Shown one piece after another: positions 8,086 through 16,011 of a stretch of 39,259 nt of DNA. The position numbers were made by a program, and so were the translations under genes. This DNA is from Planctomycetota bacterium (GTDB lineage: Bacteria > Planctomycetota > Planctomycetia > Gemmatales > Gemmataceae): assembly GCA_003669555.1 (NCBI GenBank), contig QWOS01000087.1:1-39259 (forward strand). The letters run 5' to 3'. Each line of letters opens with the position of its first letter. The first letter of the stretch is position 1. Below the pieces are notes generated by a model. It saw only the letters and a list, made by a program, of their open reading frames with translations. It did no database searches and was not told the origin of the DNA.

Positions 8086-9564
8086 TCAATCCCTCGGAAC
8101 AACCACGGGAAACAAGGGGTTGGCACTGTTCTGTTGCGCCAGCACAGCCTGGGCCTTTGCCAGGATCACCGGCTCACGAGTGGCAATATTGCTGGCTTCC
8201 GACGGATCGTTTTCGAGGTCATACAGCTCCCAGGGACCGGGATTTTTTGTCTTCAGCCCGGTGCGCACGAGCTTGTACCGCCCCAGATTGACTGCAACCT
8301 GTCCGCCATATTCAGGGAATACATAAACCATAGGCTTGCGCGGCTCGATGGCAGGCCCGCCTGTCAGGCCACGCCACAGGCTCTGCCCATCGAGGCCACC
8401 GGGAACTTTCAGCCCGGCCACCTCACACAGGGTGGGGAACCAATCCGCGAAATAGCCAGGCATCAGGTTGGTGGAACCCGCAGGCACCTTGCCCGGCAGG
8501 CGGACCAGCGTCGGCACCCGCACACCACCTTCATAAACACTGCCCTTGTGTCCCCGCAGGTTGGCGGTGCTGTTGAAAAATGCGGGATCGGCACCCCCGA
8601 CCGAGGACGGTCCGGTGGCTGGCTGCGGATGTGTGGGTCCGTTGTCACTCGAAAAAACCACCAGGGTATTGCTGGCCAGACCCAGGGTATCAAGCCGGTC
8701 AAGCACCTGGCCCACCTGGTCGTCGAGGTGGCTGATCATGGCAGCATAGGCGGCCCGGGGCCTGGGATGTGGCAGGTAACCGCGTTCACCTCGATAGGGA
8801 GTGGAGTCCCACTCTGCCGGAAAGCGCTCCACCCAGGCCCTGGGTGGGTGCATGGCCACATGCGGTTCAATGAAAGGCAGATACAGAAAAAAGGGTTTCG
8901 ACCGGTTGGCGTCCAGAAAGCCAAGGGCCTCGCGCAGGATTCGGTCAGGTGCGTAGATCTCGCCCTGATAGTCCTCCAGCCGTACCTCGCCCTCAGGCTG
9001 TCGCTTATGCCCGGGAACCGGCTGGGGATTGATAACCACCTGCCTGTCGTTATCCCACAGGGAGCGGGGGAAATAGCTATGCGCTACCGCTTGGCAGTTG
9101 TACCCGAAGAAGCGGTCGAAGCCCTGCCTGGCAGGGTCACCGCTGCTGCCGACCGGGCCCAGCCCCCATTTGCCGAATCCACCGGTGGTGTAGCCACCCT
9201 GGCGCAACACCGTCGCCAGCGTCAATGCCTGGCCTGAGATGGGATGCTGACCTTCGCTGAATTGCGGAAAACTGAGGCTGGCCTGGCGGTTACCACGAAT
9301 CTCCGCGTGCCCCAGATGTTTTCCGGTCAGCAATACGCAGCGTGATGGGGCGCAAACAGGGGCTCCTGAGCCATGACGGGTCAGCTTCATCCCCTGTCGC
9401 GCCAGACGGTCAATATTTGGAGTGGGTATTTTTTTCTGGCCAAAGGCTCCCACCTCGCCGTAACCCAGATCATCGGCCAGGATGAAGACCAGATTGGGCT
9501 TCTTCTCCGCTTCCGGACCAGCCATGAGCAGGCATGTCAACAGGCTGCAAGTCAGGGCGTGCAT
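8086..9564 (-). CDS. Secreted sulfatase (arylsulfatase family)
   Basis: Predicted 492-residue exported hydrolase that removes sulfate esters. It has a short signal peptide (about 1-18). The family signature appears as C71-A-P-S-R75, where Cys71 would be converted to formylglycine, followed by a conserved LLTGKHLGH stretch. The metal-binding D31-D32 lies in ILADDLGYG, and FSSDNGPTHP carries the second Asp-Asn pair. Length is normal for the family. Planctomycetes usually carry many such enzymes for sulfated polysaccharides; the substrate here is unknown. ATG 9564 has GGGAG about 7 nt upstream. It follows the DUF1559 gene but is separated from it by an intrinsic terminator, so it is at least partly independent. 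Confidence 0.92.
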   Translation of the reverse strand: MHALTCSLLTCLLMAGPEAEKKPNLVFILADDLGYGEVGAFGQKKIPTPNIDRLARQGMKLTRHGSGAPVCAPSRCVLLTGKHLGHAEIRGNRQASLSFPQFSEGQHPISGQALTLATVLRQGGYTTGGFGKWGLGPVGSSGDPARQGFDRFFGYNCQAVAHSYFPRSLWDNDRQVVINPQPVPGHKRQPEGEVRLEDYQGEIYAPDRILREALGFLDANRSKPFFLYLPFIEPHVAMHPPRAWVERFPAEWDSTPYRGERGYLPHPRPRAAYAAMISHLDDQVGQVLDRLDTLGLASNTLVVFSSDNGPTHPQPATGPSSVGGADPAFFNSTANLRGHKGSVYEGGVRVPTLVRLPGKVPAGSTNLMPGYFADWFPTLCEVAGLKVPGGLDGQSLWRGLTGGPAIEPRKPMVYVFPEYGGQVAVNLGRYKLVRTGLKTKNPGPWELYDLENDPSEASNIATREPVILAKAQAVLAQQNSANPLFPVVVPRD

Positions 9565-9578
9565 GTCGTTCTCCCATC

Positions 9579-9612
9579 AAAAAAGCGGCCCCACCAGAAC
9601 GATGGAGCCGCT
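9579..9612 (-). terminator. Rho-independent terminator after the DUF1559 gene
   Basis: On the minus strand, AGCGGCTCCA (9612-9603) pairs with TGGGGCCGCT (9593-9584) over 10 bp with one G-U, a 9-nt loop, and a run of Ts at 9583-9579. It lies just past the stop at 9637 and before the sulfatase start at 9564. Confidence 0.85.
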
Positions 9613-9636
9613 GAGCTTCTTGAAAAACCGCCGGCA

Positions 9637-10668
9637 TCAGGGTATGTCGACAATCTCGCCGCCGTTAGCCGAAACCATCGCAGCGACGATGCCGGGCAGG
9701 GTGCTTGCACTCAGGAAGGCAACGGAACCATCACCCCGGGCAACATTGGCACCGCCCGAATGGAAACCGTAAATACCCCCGCCACGGGTGTTGCCGATAT
9801 TGGTCTGGTTGATGATGTTGCAGGTGCTGGCCCGCTGCTGGGTGGCAACCACAATCTCGCACAGCCTGTAATTGGTGTTGTAGTCGGCCCAGGCGCCATT
9901 CAAAGTCCAGCCGGGTGCGGCACCAGGCGGAGTATTGGGCATGACCGCCAGGCCTTTCTGATACACCTGCTGACGCCCCGCATTCTCCACGAGCAGAATG
10001 GTATTGGTGGTACCATCCGTGGTATCGGCCAGGGTGGGTTTCGAACCCATCGGGCCCTTGCCCTTGGAGCCCAGCATGCCACAATCTGGCGTGACCGGGC
10101 TGTTGGGTGCGCAGGCTGTACGGAAAGTGCTTTCGATACCGTAAATGTGATTATAATCGGTGGCTCCCATGGTCATGGGCCCCTTGTTGGGAACCCCTCC
10201 CTGCATGAAATAAGCGATGTAGTCCGTATCGTGCACCGGGGCCGAGGGGCAAAGCAGCGTCTTGATGCGAGTACCCGCACCCAGTGAGGGACCATAGGGA
10301 GGAGGCAGGTTGGTGGGATCGGCCACAGAAAAATCCGTCCGGAGCAGCTTCACCGCATTGCCTTGCTCAATGTAGTCAAGAATCATGGTCAGGTGATTAT
10401 GCCCCTGGACTTGCGGCCCCAGGGCGTTGGCAGGATTAGGGTTTGCCAGAAAATCGAAACCCCAGCTAGGGAAACTGGATTGGGCGCTGTGATAATTGTG
10501 GAAGGCTAGGGCAAGCTGCTTCATATTGTTGGAACAACTCATGCGGTTGGCCGCCTCACGCACCTTCTGCACGGCTGGCACCAGCAGACCCACCAATACC
10601 GCGATGATGGCAATCACCACCAGCAATTCAATCAGCGTGAAAGCCGGTCTTTTTTTGTTCCGATTCAT
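9637..10668 (-). CDS. DUF1559 pseudopilin-like protein with N-terminal methylation motif
   Basis: Predicted 343-residue protein. It begins with a short basic leader, then the prepilin cleavage/methylation motif [16 protein letters not shown] and a hydrophobic helix. It ends with the family's H-x9-DG signature, visible as an H followed by nine residues and DG in the FHSGG...ARGDGSV region. The family is greatly expanded in planctomycetes and is thought to be processed like type IV pilins or type II pseudopilins; its actual role is unknown. ATG 10668 is chosen over TTG 10674 because AGGAG sits 9 nt upstream of the ATG. It has its own predicted promoter at 10769-10798 and a terminator at 9579-9612, so it is probably monocistronic. 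Confidence 0.92.
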   Translation of the reverse strand: MNRNKKRPAFTLIELLVVIAIIAVLVGLLVPAVQKVREAANRMSCSNNMKQLALAFHNYHSAQSSFPSWGFDFLANPNPANALGPQVQGHNHLTMILDYIEQGNAVKLLRTDFSVADPTNLPPPYGPSLGAGTRIKTLLCPSAPVHDTDYIAYFMQGGVPNKGPMTMGATDYNHIYGIESTFRTACAPNSPVTPDCGMLGSKGKGPMGSKPTLADTTDGTTNTILLVENAGRQQVYQKGLAVMPNTPPGAAPGWTLNGAWADYNTNYRLCEIVVATQQRASTCNIINQTNIGNTRGGGIYGFHSGGANVARGDGSVAFLSASTLPGIVAAMVSANGGEIVDIP

Positions 10669-10726
10669 AGGCAATTTCTCCTAAAACCGCTGTGGATCCC
10701 GATGGGAATAATAAATCAGAAAGGCC

Positions 10727-10754
10727 TTGCCGGAGTACCTGTGAAAACCGGCAA
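10727..10754. repeat. Inverted repeat in the leader of the DUF1559 gene
   Basis: TTGCCGG (10727-10733) and CCGGCAA (10748-10754) form a 7-bp inverted repeat with a 14-nt spacer. It lies between the predicted promoter and the start codon, so it could be an operator or an mRNA leader hairpin. Confidence 0.35.
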
Positions 10755-10768
10755 ACCCTTATTTGCAG

Positions 10769-10798
10769 ATTGTACATGAACCCAATTGGAAATGTGAA
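10769..10798 (-). promoter_or_regulatory. Sigma70-like promoter for the DUF1559 gene
   Basis: Reading the minus strand, TTCACA (10798-10793) and TACAAT (10774-10769) each match the consensus at 5 of 6 positions and are 18 nt apart. The leader to ATG 10668 would be about 95 nt. Confidence 0.5.
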
Positions 10799-10868
10799 AT
10801 ACTTGCCCAATCTGGCATTTCGCATTCAGAAATGGACTGCCGGCCGCCCTTGGCAAGCCCCGGCAAGC

Positions 10869-11534
10869 TCATGCACCCGGCCAGGTCACTGGCGATTCCA
10901 GGGCCTCTTGCAAGAGCTTTTGAAATTCCCTCCAGGGGATTTCCTCGAAGCCCAGCGAAAGCGTATGGCTATTCGCAACCTGTGCGTCAAACAGCGTATA
11001 GCCCGCGGTGGCCAACCGGGCTGTCAGCCAGGCCAGCCCTGCCTTGCTGGCCTGGCTCACCCGGGAGAACATGCTCTCACCCGCGAAAAGCCCACCCAGG
11101 GTCACGCCATACAGGCCACCCACCAGTTCGGCACCCTGCCACACTTCCACGCTATGCGCCAGACCCCGACCATGCAGGTTGGCATAGCCAGCCAGCTTTT
11201 CGTCGTTGATCCACGACCCCTCAGCGCGATCCGCGCAACCAAGCATCACCCCCTGAAAGGATTGGTCGGTGGTGAAACGGAAAGGAAGCCGCCCAGCCCG
11301 GTGCAGATTCCGGTTGCCACAGCCAGGCTTCAGTCGCAAGACGCACCGGGGCGCATAGGCATGCCATACAGGCCCCGCCGGCGAATCTTCCCAAGGAAAA
11401 ATGCCACGCCTGTAGGCCGCCTCCAGGGTGGGTGCGTCCATGAGCCCCCCAATAGCCACCCGCCCGTCACGCGAATGGGCCACCATGGGGTTCAGGAAGG
11501 AAAAATCCGGTTTTGGTGAGGGCACGCGAGCCAA
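10869..11534 (-). CDS. aat: Leucyl/phenylalanyl-tRNA-protein transferase
   Basis: Predicted 221-residue cytoplasmic enzyme that moves Leu or Phe from its tRNA onto the N-terminal Arg/Lys of proteins, marking them for ClpS-ClpAP by the N-end rule. Visible family features are GIFPW, the WHAY...RCVLRL stretch, GSWINDEKLAGYANLH, AHSVEVW, LVGGLYGVTLGGLFAGESMFSR, and LFDAQVANSHTLSLG near the end. Length is typical. The ORF begins with a TTG (11534) having AGGGG about 5 nt upstream; a GTG at 11525 is an alternative. The start is only 11 nt after the stop of the small secreted protein upstream, so the two are likely cotranscribed, though no functional link is known. Confidence 0.92.
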   Translation of the reverse strand: MARVPSPKPDFSFLNPMVAHSRDGRVAIGGLMDAPTLEAAYRRGIFPWEDSPAGPVWHAYAPRCVLRLKPGCGNRNLHRAGRLPFRFTTDQSFQGVMLGCADRAEGSWINDEKLAGYANLHGRGLAHSVEVWQGAELVGGLYGVTLGGLFAGESMFSRVSQASKAGLAWLTARLATAGYTLFDAQVANSHTLSLGFEEIPWREFQKLLQEALESPVTWPGA

Positions 11535-11545
11535 GGGAACCCCTG

Positions 11546-11962
11546 TCAGCGTGAGTTGATCAGGGTGCCACGCTCTTTACCTTGCTTGATCATGATCGCA
11601 CCCGGATAGGCATCCTTGGCGTTGTTGATGATCACATAACCCAGGCCATTTTTGGCAAACATGCCTTCCAGCACCTCGGAAACCGGCTTGTCGCTAGCCT
11701 TGAATGTGAGTTTGCCATTTTGGCTCACACCACCCTTCGAATCGATGCGAATCACCAGACCCTTGACCTGGTCTTTCAGTTCCTGCACCGCATCCTTCAG
11801 GATGGTGTCATCGAAATCGACGGAGATTTTGGTTTTCAGGAGTTCCCTGGTTTTTTTGGCCGCGGGTATGACCTTGGTATCGGTCTCCTGCGCCATCGTG
11901 GAAGTCCATGACAAAAAAGCACCCAGAATAGCCATGCCAGCCAAAACAGTCATGCGCTTCAT
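11546..11962 (-). CDS. Small secreted protein with STN/secretin-N0-like fold
   Basis: Predicted 138-residue exported protein. A signal peptide ends near STMA-Q (about residue 24). The mature part has the beta-alpha-beta pattern of the STN domain seen at the N-termini of secretins and TonB receptors: ISVDFDDTILKDAVQEL, a central KLTFKASDKPVSEVLEGMF, and GLGYVIINN. It lacks any secretin pore domain, so it is a stand-alone module; a scaffold or periplasmic binding role is only inference. ATG 11962 is favoured because GAGGGG lies about 10 nt upstream, though a GTG at 11968 and a TTG at 11971 are in frame. aat follows after 11 nt. Confidence 0.65.
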   Translation of the reverse strand: MKRMTVLAGMAILGAFLSWTSTMAQETDTKVIPAAKKTRELLKTKISVDFDDTILKDAVQELKDQVKGLVIRIDSKGGVSQNGKLTFKASDKPVSEVLEGMFAKNGLGYVIINNAKDAYPGAIMIKQGKERGTLINSR

Positions 11963-12042
11963 TTTCACCAAACCCCCTCAAGCAGCTTGCTTTGGATGCC
12001 TTTAGCCGGGCTGTTAGGCCTCAGCCTGCCAATTGCCCCATT

Positions 12043-12140
12043 CTAAGCTGAGAATCACACGGTATCCAGAGGCTACGACTTGAGTATCCGGCTAAGCTGA
12101 GAATCGCACGGTATTCAGAGGCTACGACTTGAGTATCCGG
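12043..12140. repeat. 49-bp tandem direct repeat, two copies
   Basis: Copy one (12043-12091) and copy two (12092-12140) are adjacent and differ at only two positions by eye. The unit begins CTAAGCTGAGAATC and ends GAGTATCCGG. The pair lies just upstream of the predicted promoter of the LPS operon and between divergent genes. It could be a recent duplication or a repeated regulatory site. Confidence 0.9.
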
Positions 12141-12157
12141 CCTCCGGGGCGATCAAG

Positions 12158-12187
12158 TTGACTCGGCTTTGCCCGGCGGGGTACAAG
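12158..12187 (+). promoter_or_regulatory. Sigma70-like promoter for the LPS core operon
   Basis: TTGACT (12158-12163) and TACAAG (12182-12187) are separated by 18 nt. Predicted transcription starts near 12194, about 78 nt ahead of the lpxK start. It lies immediately downstream of the 49-bp tandem repeat. Confidence 0.5.
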
Positions 12188-12271
12188 ATTGCCATGTTTG
12201 CACCGGGGTAAGGCCGCAAGGACGCTGTTTTTCCATCGCGGTGCGCGCGGCTTTTCCGGGGACGGAGCCCC

Positions 12272-13486
12272 TTGGTCATCGCTCATTCCACATGCAAAAG
12301 CCCGCCTTCGGGCGCGCTCTGGACACACACCTGGGAGCATCTGCTCTCTGGCAAGTCGCGTGGCCTTTCGGCATCGCTGACCCGTGGCGCATTGTGGGTT
12401 GCCAGCGGCTTGTATGGTGCTGGCTGGTGGGTGCGTAGCCAATTCAGCAAAAAACCGGTCAGACTCAATCGCCCGGTCATCAGTGTGGGGAATCTCACGG
12501 TGGGGGGCACCGGCAAAACCCCGGCAGTGGCCTGGATCGCCCGCTGGTTGCGTGATCGGGACATCCAGGTGGCACTGCTCAGCCGTGGTTATGGCGGTGT
12601 CGACGGCGGTCAGAACGATGAGGCCCTGCTGCTGGGTGAACTGTTGCCCGATGTGCCCCACCTCCAGAGCCCCGACCGGGCCAACCTGGGGCGGGTGGCT
12701 ATCGAAGAACTTGAGGCGGAACTGCTCCTGCTGGATGATGGATTCCAGCACACCCGCCTGGCCCGGGATCTGGACCTGGTGCTGATCGACGCAACCTGTC
12801 CATTCGGGCATGGTCACTTGCTGCCACGCGGTCTTCTCCGTGAGCCGGTCAGTGGCTTGCGCAGGGCCCATGCTGTGCTGTTGACCCGGGCAGACCAGGT
12901 CCATCCGGATCAGTTGGCTTCTTTGCGGGCCCTGCTGAAGCGCACTTTCCCCGACCTGCCGCAAATTATCACCCGGCATAATCCGGTCGGCCTGGTCCGT
13001 GAGGGCACCGATGAACTGATCCCCCTGCAAGAGCTGGCCGGCAAGCCGGTGGCCGCTTTTTCAGGTGTGGGCCGGCCTGAGGCCTTTCATCGCACGCTGG
13101 AGCAACTTGGCGCACGGCTGATTGACCAGCGTGTTTATCCAGACCACTTCGCCTATGACCGCGAGGCGGTGCGCGACCTGCGCCTCTGGGGCTCAAGCCT
13201 GCCAGAGGACACCGTGATGGCCTGCACCCGTAAAGACCTGGTCAAGCTGCGGCTGGCCGAGCTGGGTGGCCGCCCCTTGTACGCACCCCATGTCGAGCTG
13301 GAGATTCTGGAGGGTGTGACTATCCTCGAAGAAATGCTCGAAAAGCAGGCAAACGCCGGTCGGGCCTCGGCCGAGCATGATGCGGCAGAAGTGATCACCT
13401 GGCCGGTGGTAGCTGAAAATGACGGGCCACTCTTTGGCCCATTGGCAAACATATCAGGAGAGCAGGATGAGCCAGGCGAGGCATGA
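12272..13486 (+). CDS. lpxK: Tetraacyldisaccharide 4'-kinase
   Basis: Predicted 404-residue inner-membrane-associated kinase that phosphorylates the 4' position of the lipid A disaccharide precursor. The P-loop GNLTVGGTGKTP lies near residues 73-84. ALLSRGYGG follows, then DEALLLGELLPDVP and LLLDDGFQHTRLARDLDLVLID, all typical of LpxK. The N-terminal WEHLLSG-type start and hydrophobic helix also fit. No ATG is available in frame; TTG 12272 with GGAG about 4 nt upstream is the likeliest start. It heads the LPS core operon and its 3' end overlaps the next gene by 20 nt. Its presence implies that this organism makes lipid A. Confidence 0.9.
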   Translation: MVIAHSTCKSPPSGALWTHTWEHLLSGKSRGLSASLTRGALWVASGLYGAGWWVRSQFSKKPVRLNRPVISVGNLTVGGTGKTPAVAWIARWLRDRDIQVALLSRGYGGVDGGQNDEALLLGELLPDVPHLQSPDRANLGRVAIEELEAELLLLDDGFQHTRLARDLDLVLIDATCPFGHGHLLPRGLLREPVSGLRRAHAVLLTRADQVHPDQLASLRALLKRTFPDLPQIITRHNPVGLVREGTDELIPLQELAGKPVAAFSGVGRPEAFHRTLEQLGARLIDQRVYPDHFAYDREAVRDLRLWGSSLPEDTVMACTRKDLVKLRLAELGGRPLYAPHVELEILEGVTILEEMLEKQANAGRASAEHDAAEVITWPVVAENDGPLFGPLANISGEQDEPGEA

Positions 13487-14468
13487 CAACCGGACAGGTT
13501 ACCCGGCGCCCATGGACCTTTCCGGCCTGCGCACCTATGCGCTGGCAGATCGGCCTTCGAAGGTATTTGCCAACGACCTGGGCAAGCCACCGGCTGCAGG
13601 TGTGACCGTCGCCGACTGGCTTGATTCACTCCCCAGACAACTGGCGGCCAACACGCTCCGCAGGGTGCGTGACGAGCTGGTGCGCGCCAGCACACAGGGG
13701 CGGCAAGTGGTGGTGGCCATTGGCGGGCATGTGATCAAGACCGGGTGCGCGCCCTATCTGATCAACTGGCTGCAACAGGGCGTTGTTACCGCTGTGGCCA
13801 TGAACGGCGCCGCCGCCATCCATGATTTCGAGCTGGCCGCCTGTGGCCACACCAGTGAGGATGTGGGGGCTGTCCTGCATCAGGGCAATTTTGGCATGGC
13901 CCGCGAGACAGCCGATGCCATGGCTGAGGCCACCCGCCTTGGTTCGACCGTGGGATTCGGCCAGGCTCTGGGGGAACACCTCGACAAACTCGACCGGGCC
14001 GGCAAACTGACCAACCCCGAGGCCAGCCTGGTGCTGGCCGCGCACCGGGCGGGGGCTTCGTGCACCATCCATGTGGCGATGGGCACCGATGTGGTACACA
14101 TGCACCCCCAGGTTTCCGGAGCCGCATTGGGCGAGGCATCCATGGTGGATTTCCGCCGCCTGTGCACGGTGGTGAGCCGCCTGGCCCATGGGGTGTGGTT
14201 CAACCTGGGGAGCGCGGTCATCATGCCTGAGGTGTTTCTCAAGGCAGTCTCCGTGGCTCGCAATCTGGGTCATGACATTTCCGGCCTGGTGGCGATCAAC
14301 TTCGACAAGGAATCCAAATACCGCACCGCGACCAATGTGTTGTCACGGCCGGCGGCTTTGGGTTTGGAGATGACCGGCAACCATGAGATTCTGCTGCCCC
14401 TGTTGCATGCAGCGGTGGCTCAGGGGTTGGCAGGGCGAGCCGTGAATGCCACAGGGCAGGCTGCTTGA
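13467..14468 (+). CDS. Conserved protein of unknown function in LPS locus (possibly deoxyhypusine-synthase-like fold)
   Basis: Predicted 333-residue soluble protein with no signal peptide. Conserved-looking blocks are VVVAIGGHVIKTG, AVAMNGAAAIHDFELAACG, HTSEDVG, IHVAMGTDVVHMHP, WFNLGSAVIMPEVF and LEMTGNHEILLPLL. Gly-rich turns and conserved His/Asp residues suggest a nucleotide- or NAD-binding enzyme. I considered the deoxyhypusine synthase superfamily but cannot establish it by eye. ATG 13467 has AGGAG 7 nt upstream inside the end of lpxK, so the two genes are translationally linked. Position between lpxK and hldE suggests a role in LPS or sugar metabolism, as inference only. Confidence 0.6.
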   Translation: MSQARHDNRTGYPAPMDLSGLRTYALADRPSKVFANDLGKPPAAGVTVADWLDSLPRQLAANTLRRVRDELVRASTQGRQVVVAIGGHVIKTGCAPYLINWLQQGVVTAVAMNGAAAIHDFELAACGHTSEDVGAVLHQGNFGMARETADAMAEATRLGSTVGFGQALGEHLDKLDRAGKLTNPEASLVLAAHRAGASCTIHVAMGTDVVHMHPQVSGAALGEASMVDFRRLCTVVSRLAHGVWFNLGSAVIMPEVFLKAVSVARNLGHDISGLVAINFDKESKYRTATNVLSRPAALGLEMTGNHEILLPLLHAAVAQGLAGRAVNATGQAA

Positions 14469-14511
14469 ACAGTGTCTGGATTGGCGTTTGCAGGCTGGCG
14501 GAGGCTTTTCA

Positions 14512-16011
14512 ATGACAGTGGAAACCAGGGCACATGGGGCCGATCTGGCCGAGCTGATGGGGCGCCTCGGCGAGCCCGAGGTGCTCGTGCTGGGTGACCT
14601 GATGCTCGACCGCTATATCTGGGGCGATGCGGAGCGCATCAGCCAGGAGGCCCCGGTGATGCTGCTGCGGGCCGACCGTCGCGAAGAGCGTCTGGGCGGG
14701 GCCAGCAGCGTGTCGATGATGCTGGCCAAACTGGGCGCCCGGGTGCGCCTGGCCGGTGTGGTGGGCGCGGATGAGGACGCCCGCCGCGTGCGTGCCCTCC
14801 TGGACAGTCTTGGGGTGGATCACGAGGCTGTGCTGGAAGATTCCACACGCCCCACCACAGTGAAAGAGCGTTACATTGGCAGGGCGCAGCAGAAGCACCC
14901 CCAGCAAATGATCCGTGTGGATTACGAGACCAGAACCCCCCTTGAGCCCGGGGTGGAAAAGCGTCTTTCCTCGGCTCTGGAGGCGGCCCTCGAAAAAATC
15001 GACATCGTGCTGGTGAGCGATTATGACAAAGGTGTTTGCACCCCCGCATTGCTGGCGCGCCTGACCCAGCATTGCCGTGCGCGCGGCATCCGTATTCTTG
15101 CCGACCCCATACGCGGACGGGATTATCGCAAATACCACGGCATGTCAGCCATGACCCCCAACCGGCTCGAGGCCGGCCTGGCCACCGGACGCACGCTCGA
15201 CAGCGTGGCGGAAGCACACGCAGCGGCCATCCAGTTGCGCGACACGCTTGATCTGGAGGCTGGCATCATCACTCTCGACAGCGAGGGGATGGCCCTGGCG
15301 CCGCATTCGGGCGATTGCCTGCTTTTCCCGGTTCGGCCCCGACAGGTTTACGATATCACCGGCGCGGGTGACATGGTGCTGGCCGTGCTGGGGCTGGCCC
15401 TGGCTGCCGGTGCCGACTACCCGCGCGCCATTCGCCTGGCCAATGTGGCGGGTGGCCTGGAAGTGGAAAAGATAGGCGTGGCCCCAGTCAGCCGGCAGGA
15501 GATCCTGCAGGACCTGGCGCGGGCGAATGTTGGTGGCCGTCCGGCCAAACTGGTTTCCCTGGGTGAATTGCTGGCCCATCTGGAGACCAGACGCGCGGGG
15601 GGCGCCCGGGTCTCCTTCACCAATGGTTGCTTCGACCTGCTGCATGCGGGCCATGTGCAATACCTGGCGGAAGCCAGGGCGCAGGGCGACCTGCTGGTGG
15701 TAGGTCTCAACAGCGACGCCAGTGTCTCCCGCCTGAAGGGGCCCAGCCGACCGGTCAACCCCCAGGAAGCGCGTGGCGCCGTGCTGGCGGGGCTTGAGGC
15801 TGTGGATTTTGTGGTGGTGTTTGATGAACCCACGCCGCTTGAGCTGGTAAGGGCAGTACGGCCCCAGGTTCTCGTGAAGGGGGCAGACTACCGCCGCGAG
15901 ACCGTGGTAGGGGCCGACCTGGTTGAATCCTGGGGTGGTCGGGTCCATCTGGCCGAGCTGAAGGCTGGCTATTCTTCAACGCGTCTGATCACCCGCATGG
16001 AGGCCGCTTGA
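14512..16011 (+). CDS. hldE: Bifunctional heptose-7-phosphate kinase / heptose-1-phosphate adenylyltransferase
   Basis: Predicted 499-residue cytoplasmic enzyme making ADP-heptose for the LPS inner core. The N-terminal ribokinase-family domain (about 1-330) shows VLVLGDLMLDRYIWGD, LGGASSVSMMLAKLG, VSDYDKG and the catalytic TGAGD loop. The C-terminal nucleotidyltransferase domain starts near residue 369 with FTNGCFDLLHAGHVQYL, which carries the HxGH signature as HAGH at 378-381. It ends with STRLITRM. Both halves look intact, so both reactions are expected. ATG 14512 has GGAGG about 8 nt upstream. The stop overlaps the waaF TTG start. Confidence 0.95.
   Translation: MTVETRAHGADLAELMGRLGEPEVLVLGDLMLDRYIWGDAERISQEAPVMLLRADRREERLGGASSVSMMLAKLGARVRLAGVVGADEDARRVRALLDSLGVDHEAVLEDSTRPTTVKERYIGRAQQKHPQQMIRVDYETRTPLEPGVEKRLSSALEAALEKIDIVLVSDYDKGVCTPALLARLTQHCRARGIRILADPIRGRDYRKYHGMSAMTPNRLEAGLATGRTLDSVAEAHAAAIQLRDTLDLEAGIITLDSEGMALAPHSGDCLLFPVRPRQVYDITGAGDMVLAVLGLALAAGADYPRAIRLANVAGGLEVEKIGVAPVSRQEILQDLARANVGGRPAKLVSLGELLAHLETRRAGGARVSFTNGCFDLLHAGHVQYLAEARAQGDLLVVGLNSDASVSRLKGPSRPVNPQEARGAVLAGLEAVDFVVVFDEPTPLELVRAVRPQVLVKGADYRRETVVGADLVESWGGRVHLAELKAGYSSTRLITRMEAA

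Noticed and set aside
8069..8086. Terminator after the BatD/E-like gene
   Set aside because: CACC/GGTG with a following T-run is only a 4-bp stem.
7987..9237. Plus-strand ORF of 416 residues over the sulfatase
   Set aside because: The opposite strand carries a clear sulfatase with all key motifs; this frame is its shadow.
12122..13030. Minus-strand ORF of 302 residues over lpxK
   Set aside because: It is antisense to LpxK, which has a P-loop and other family motifs.
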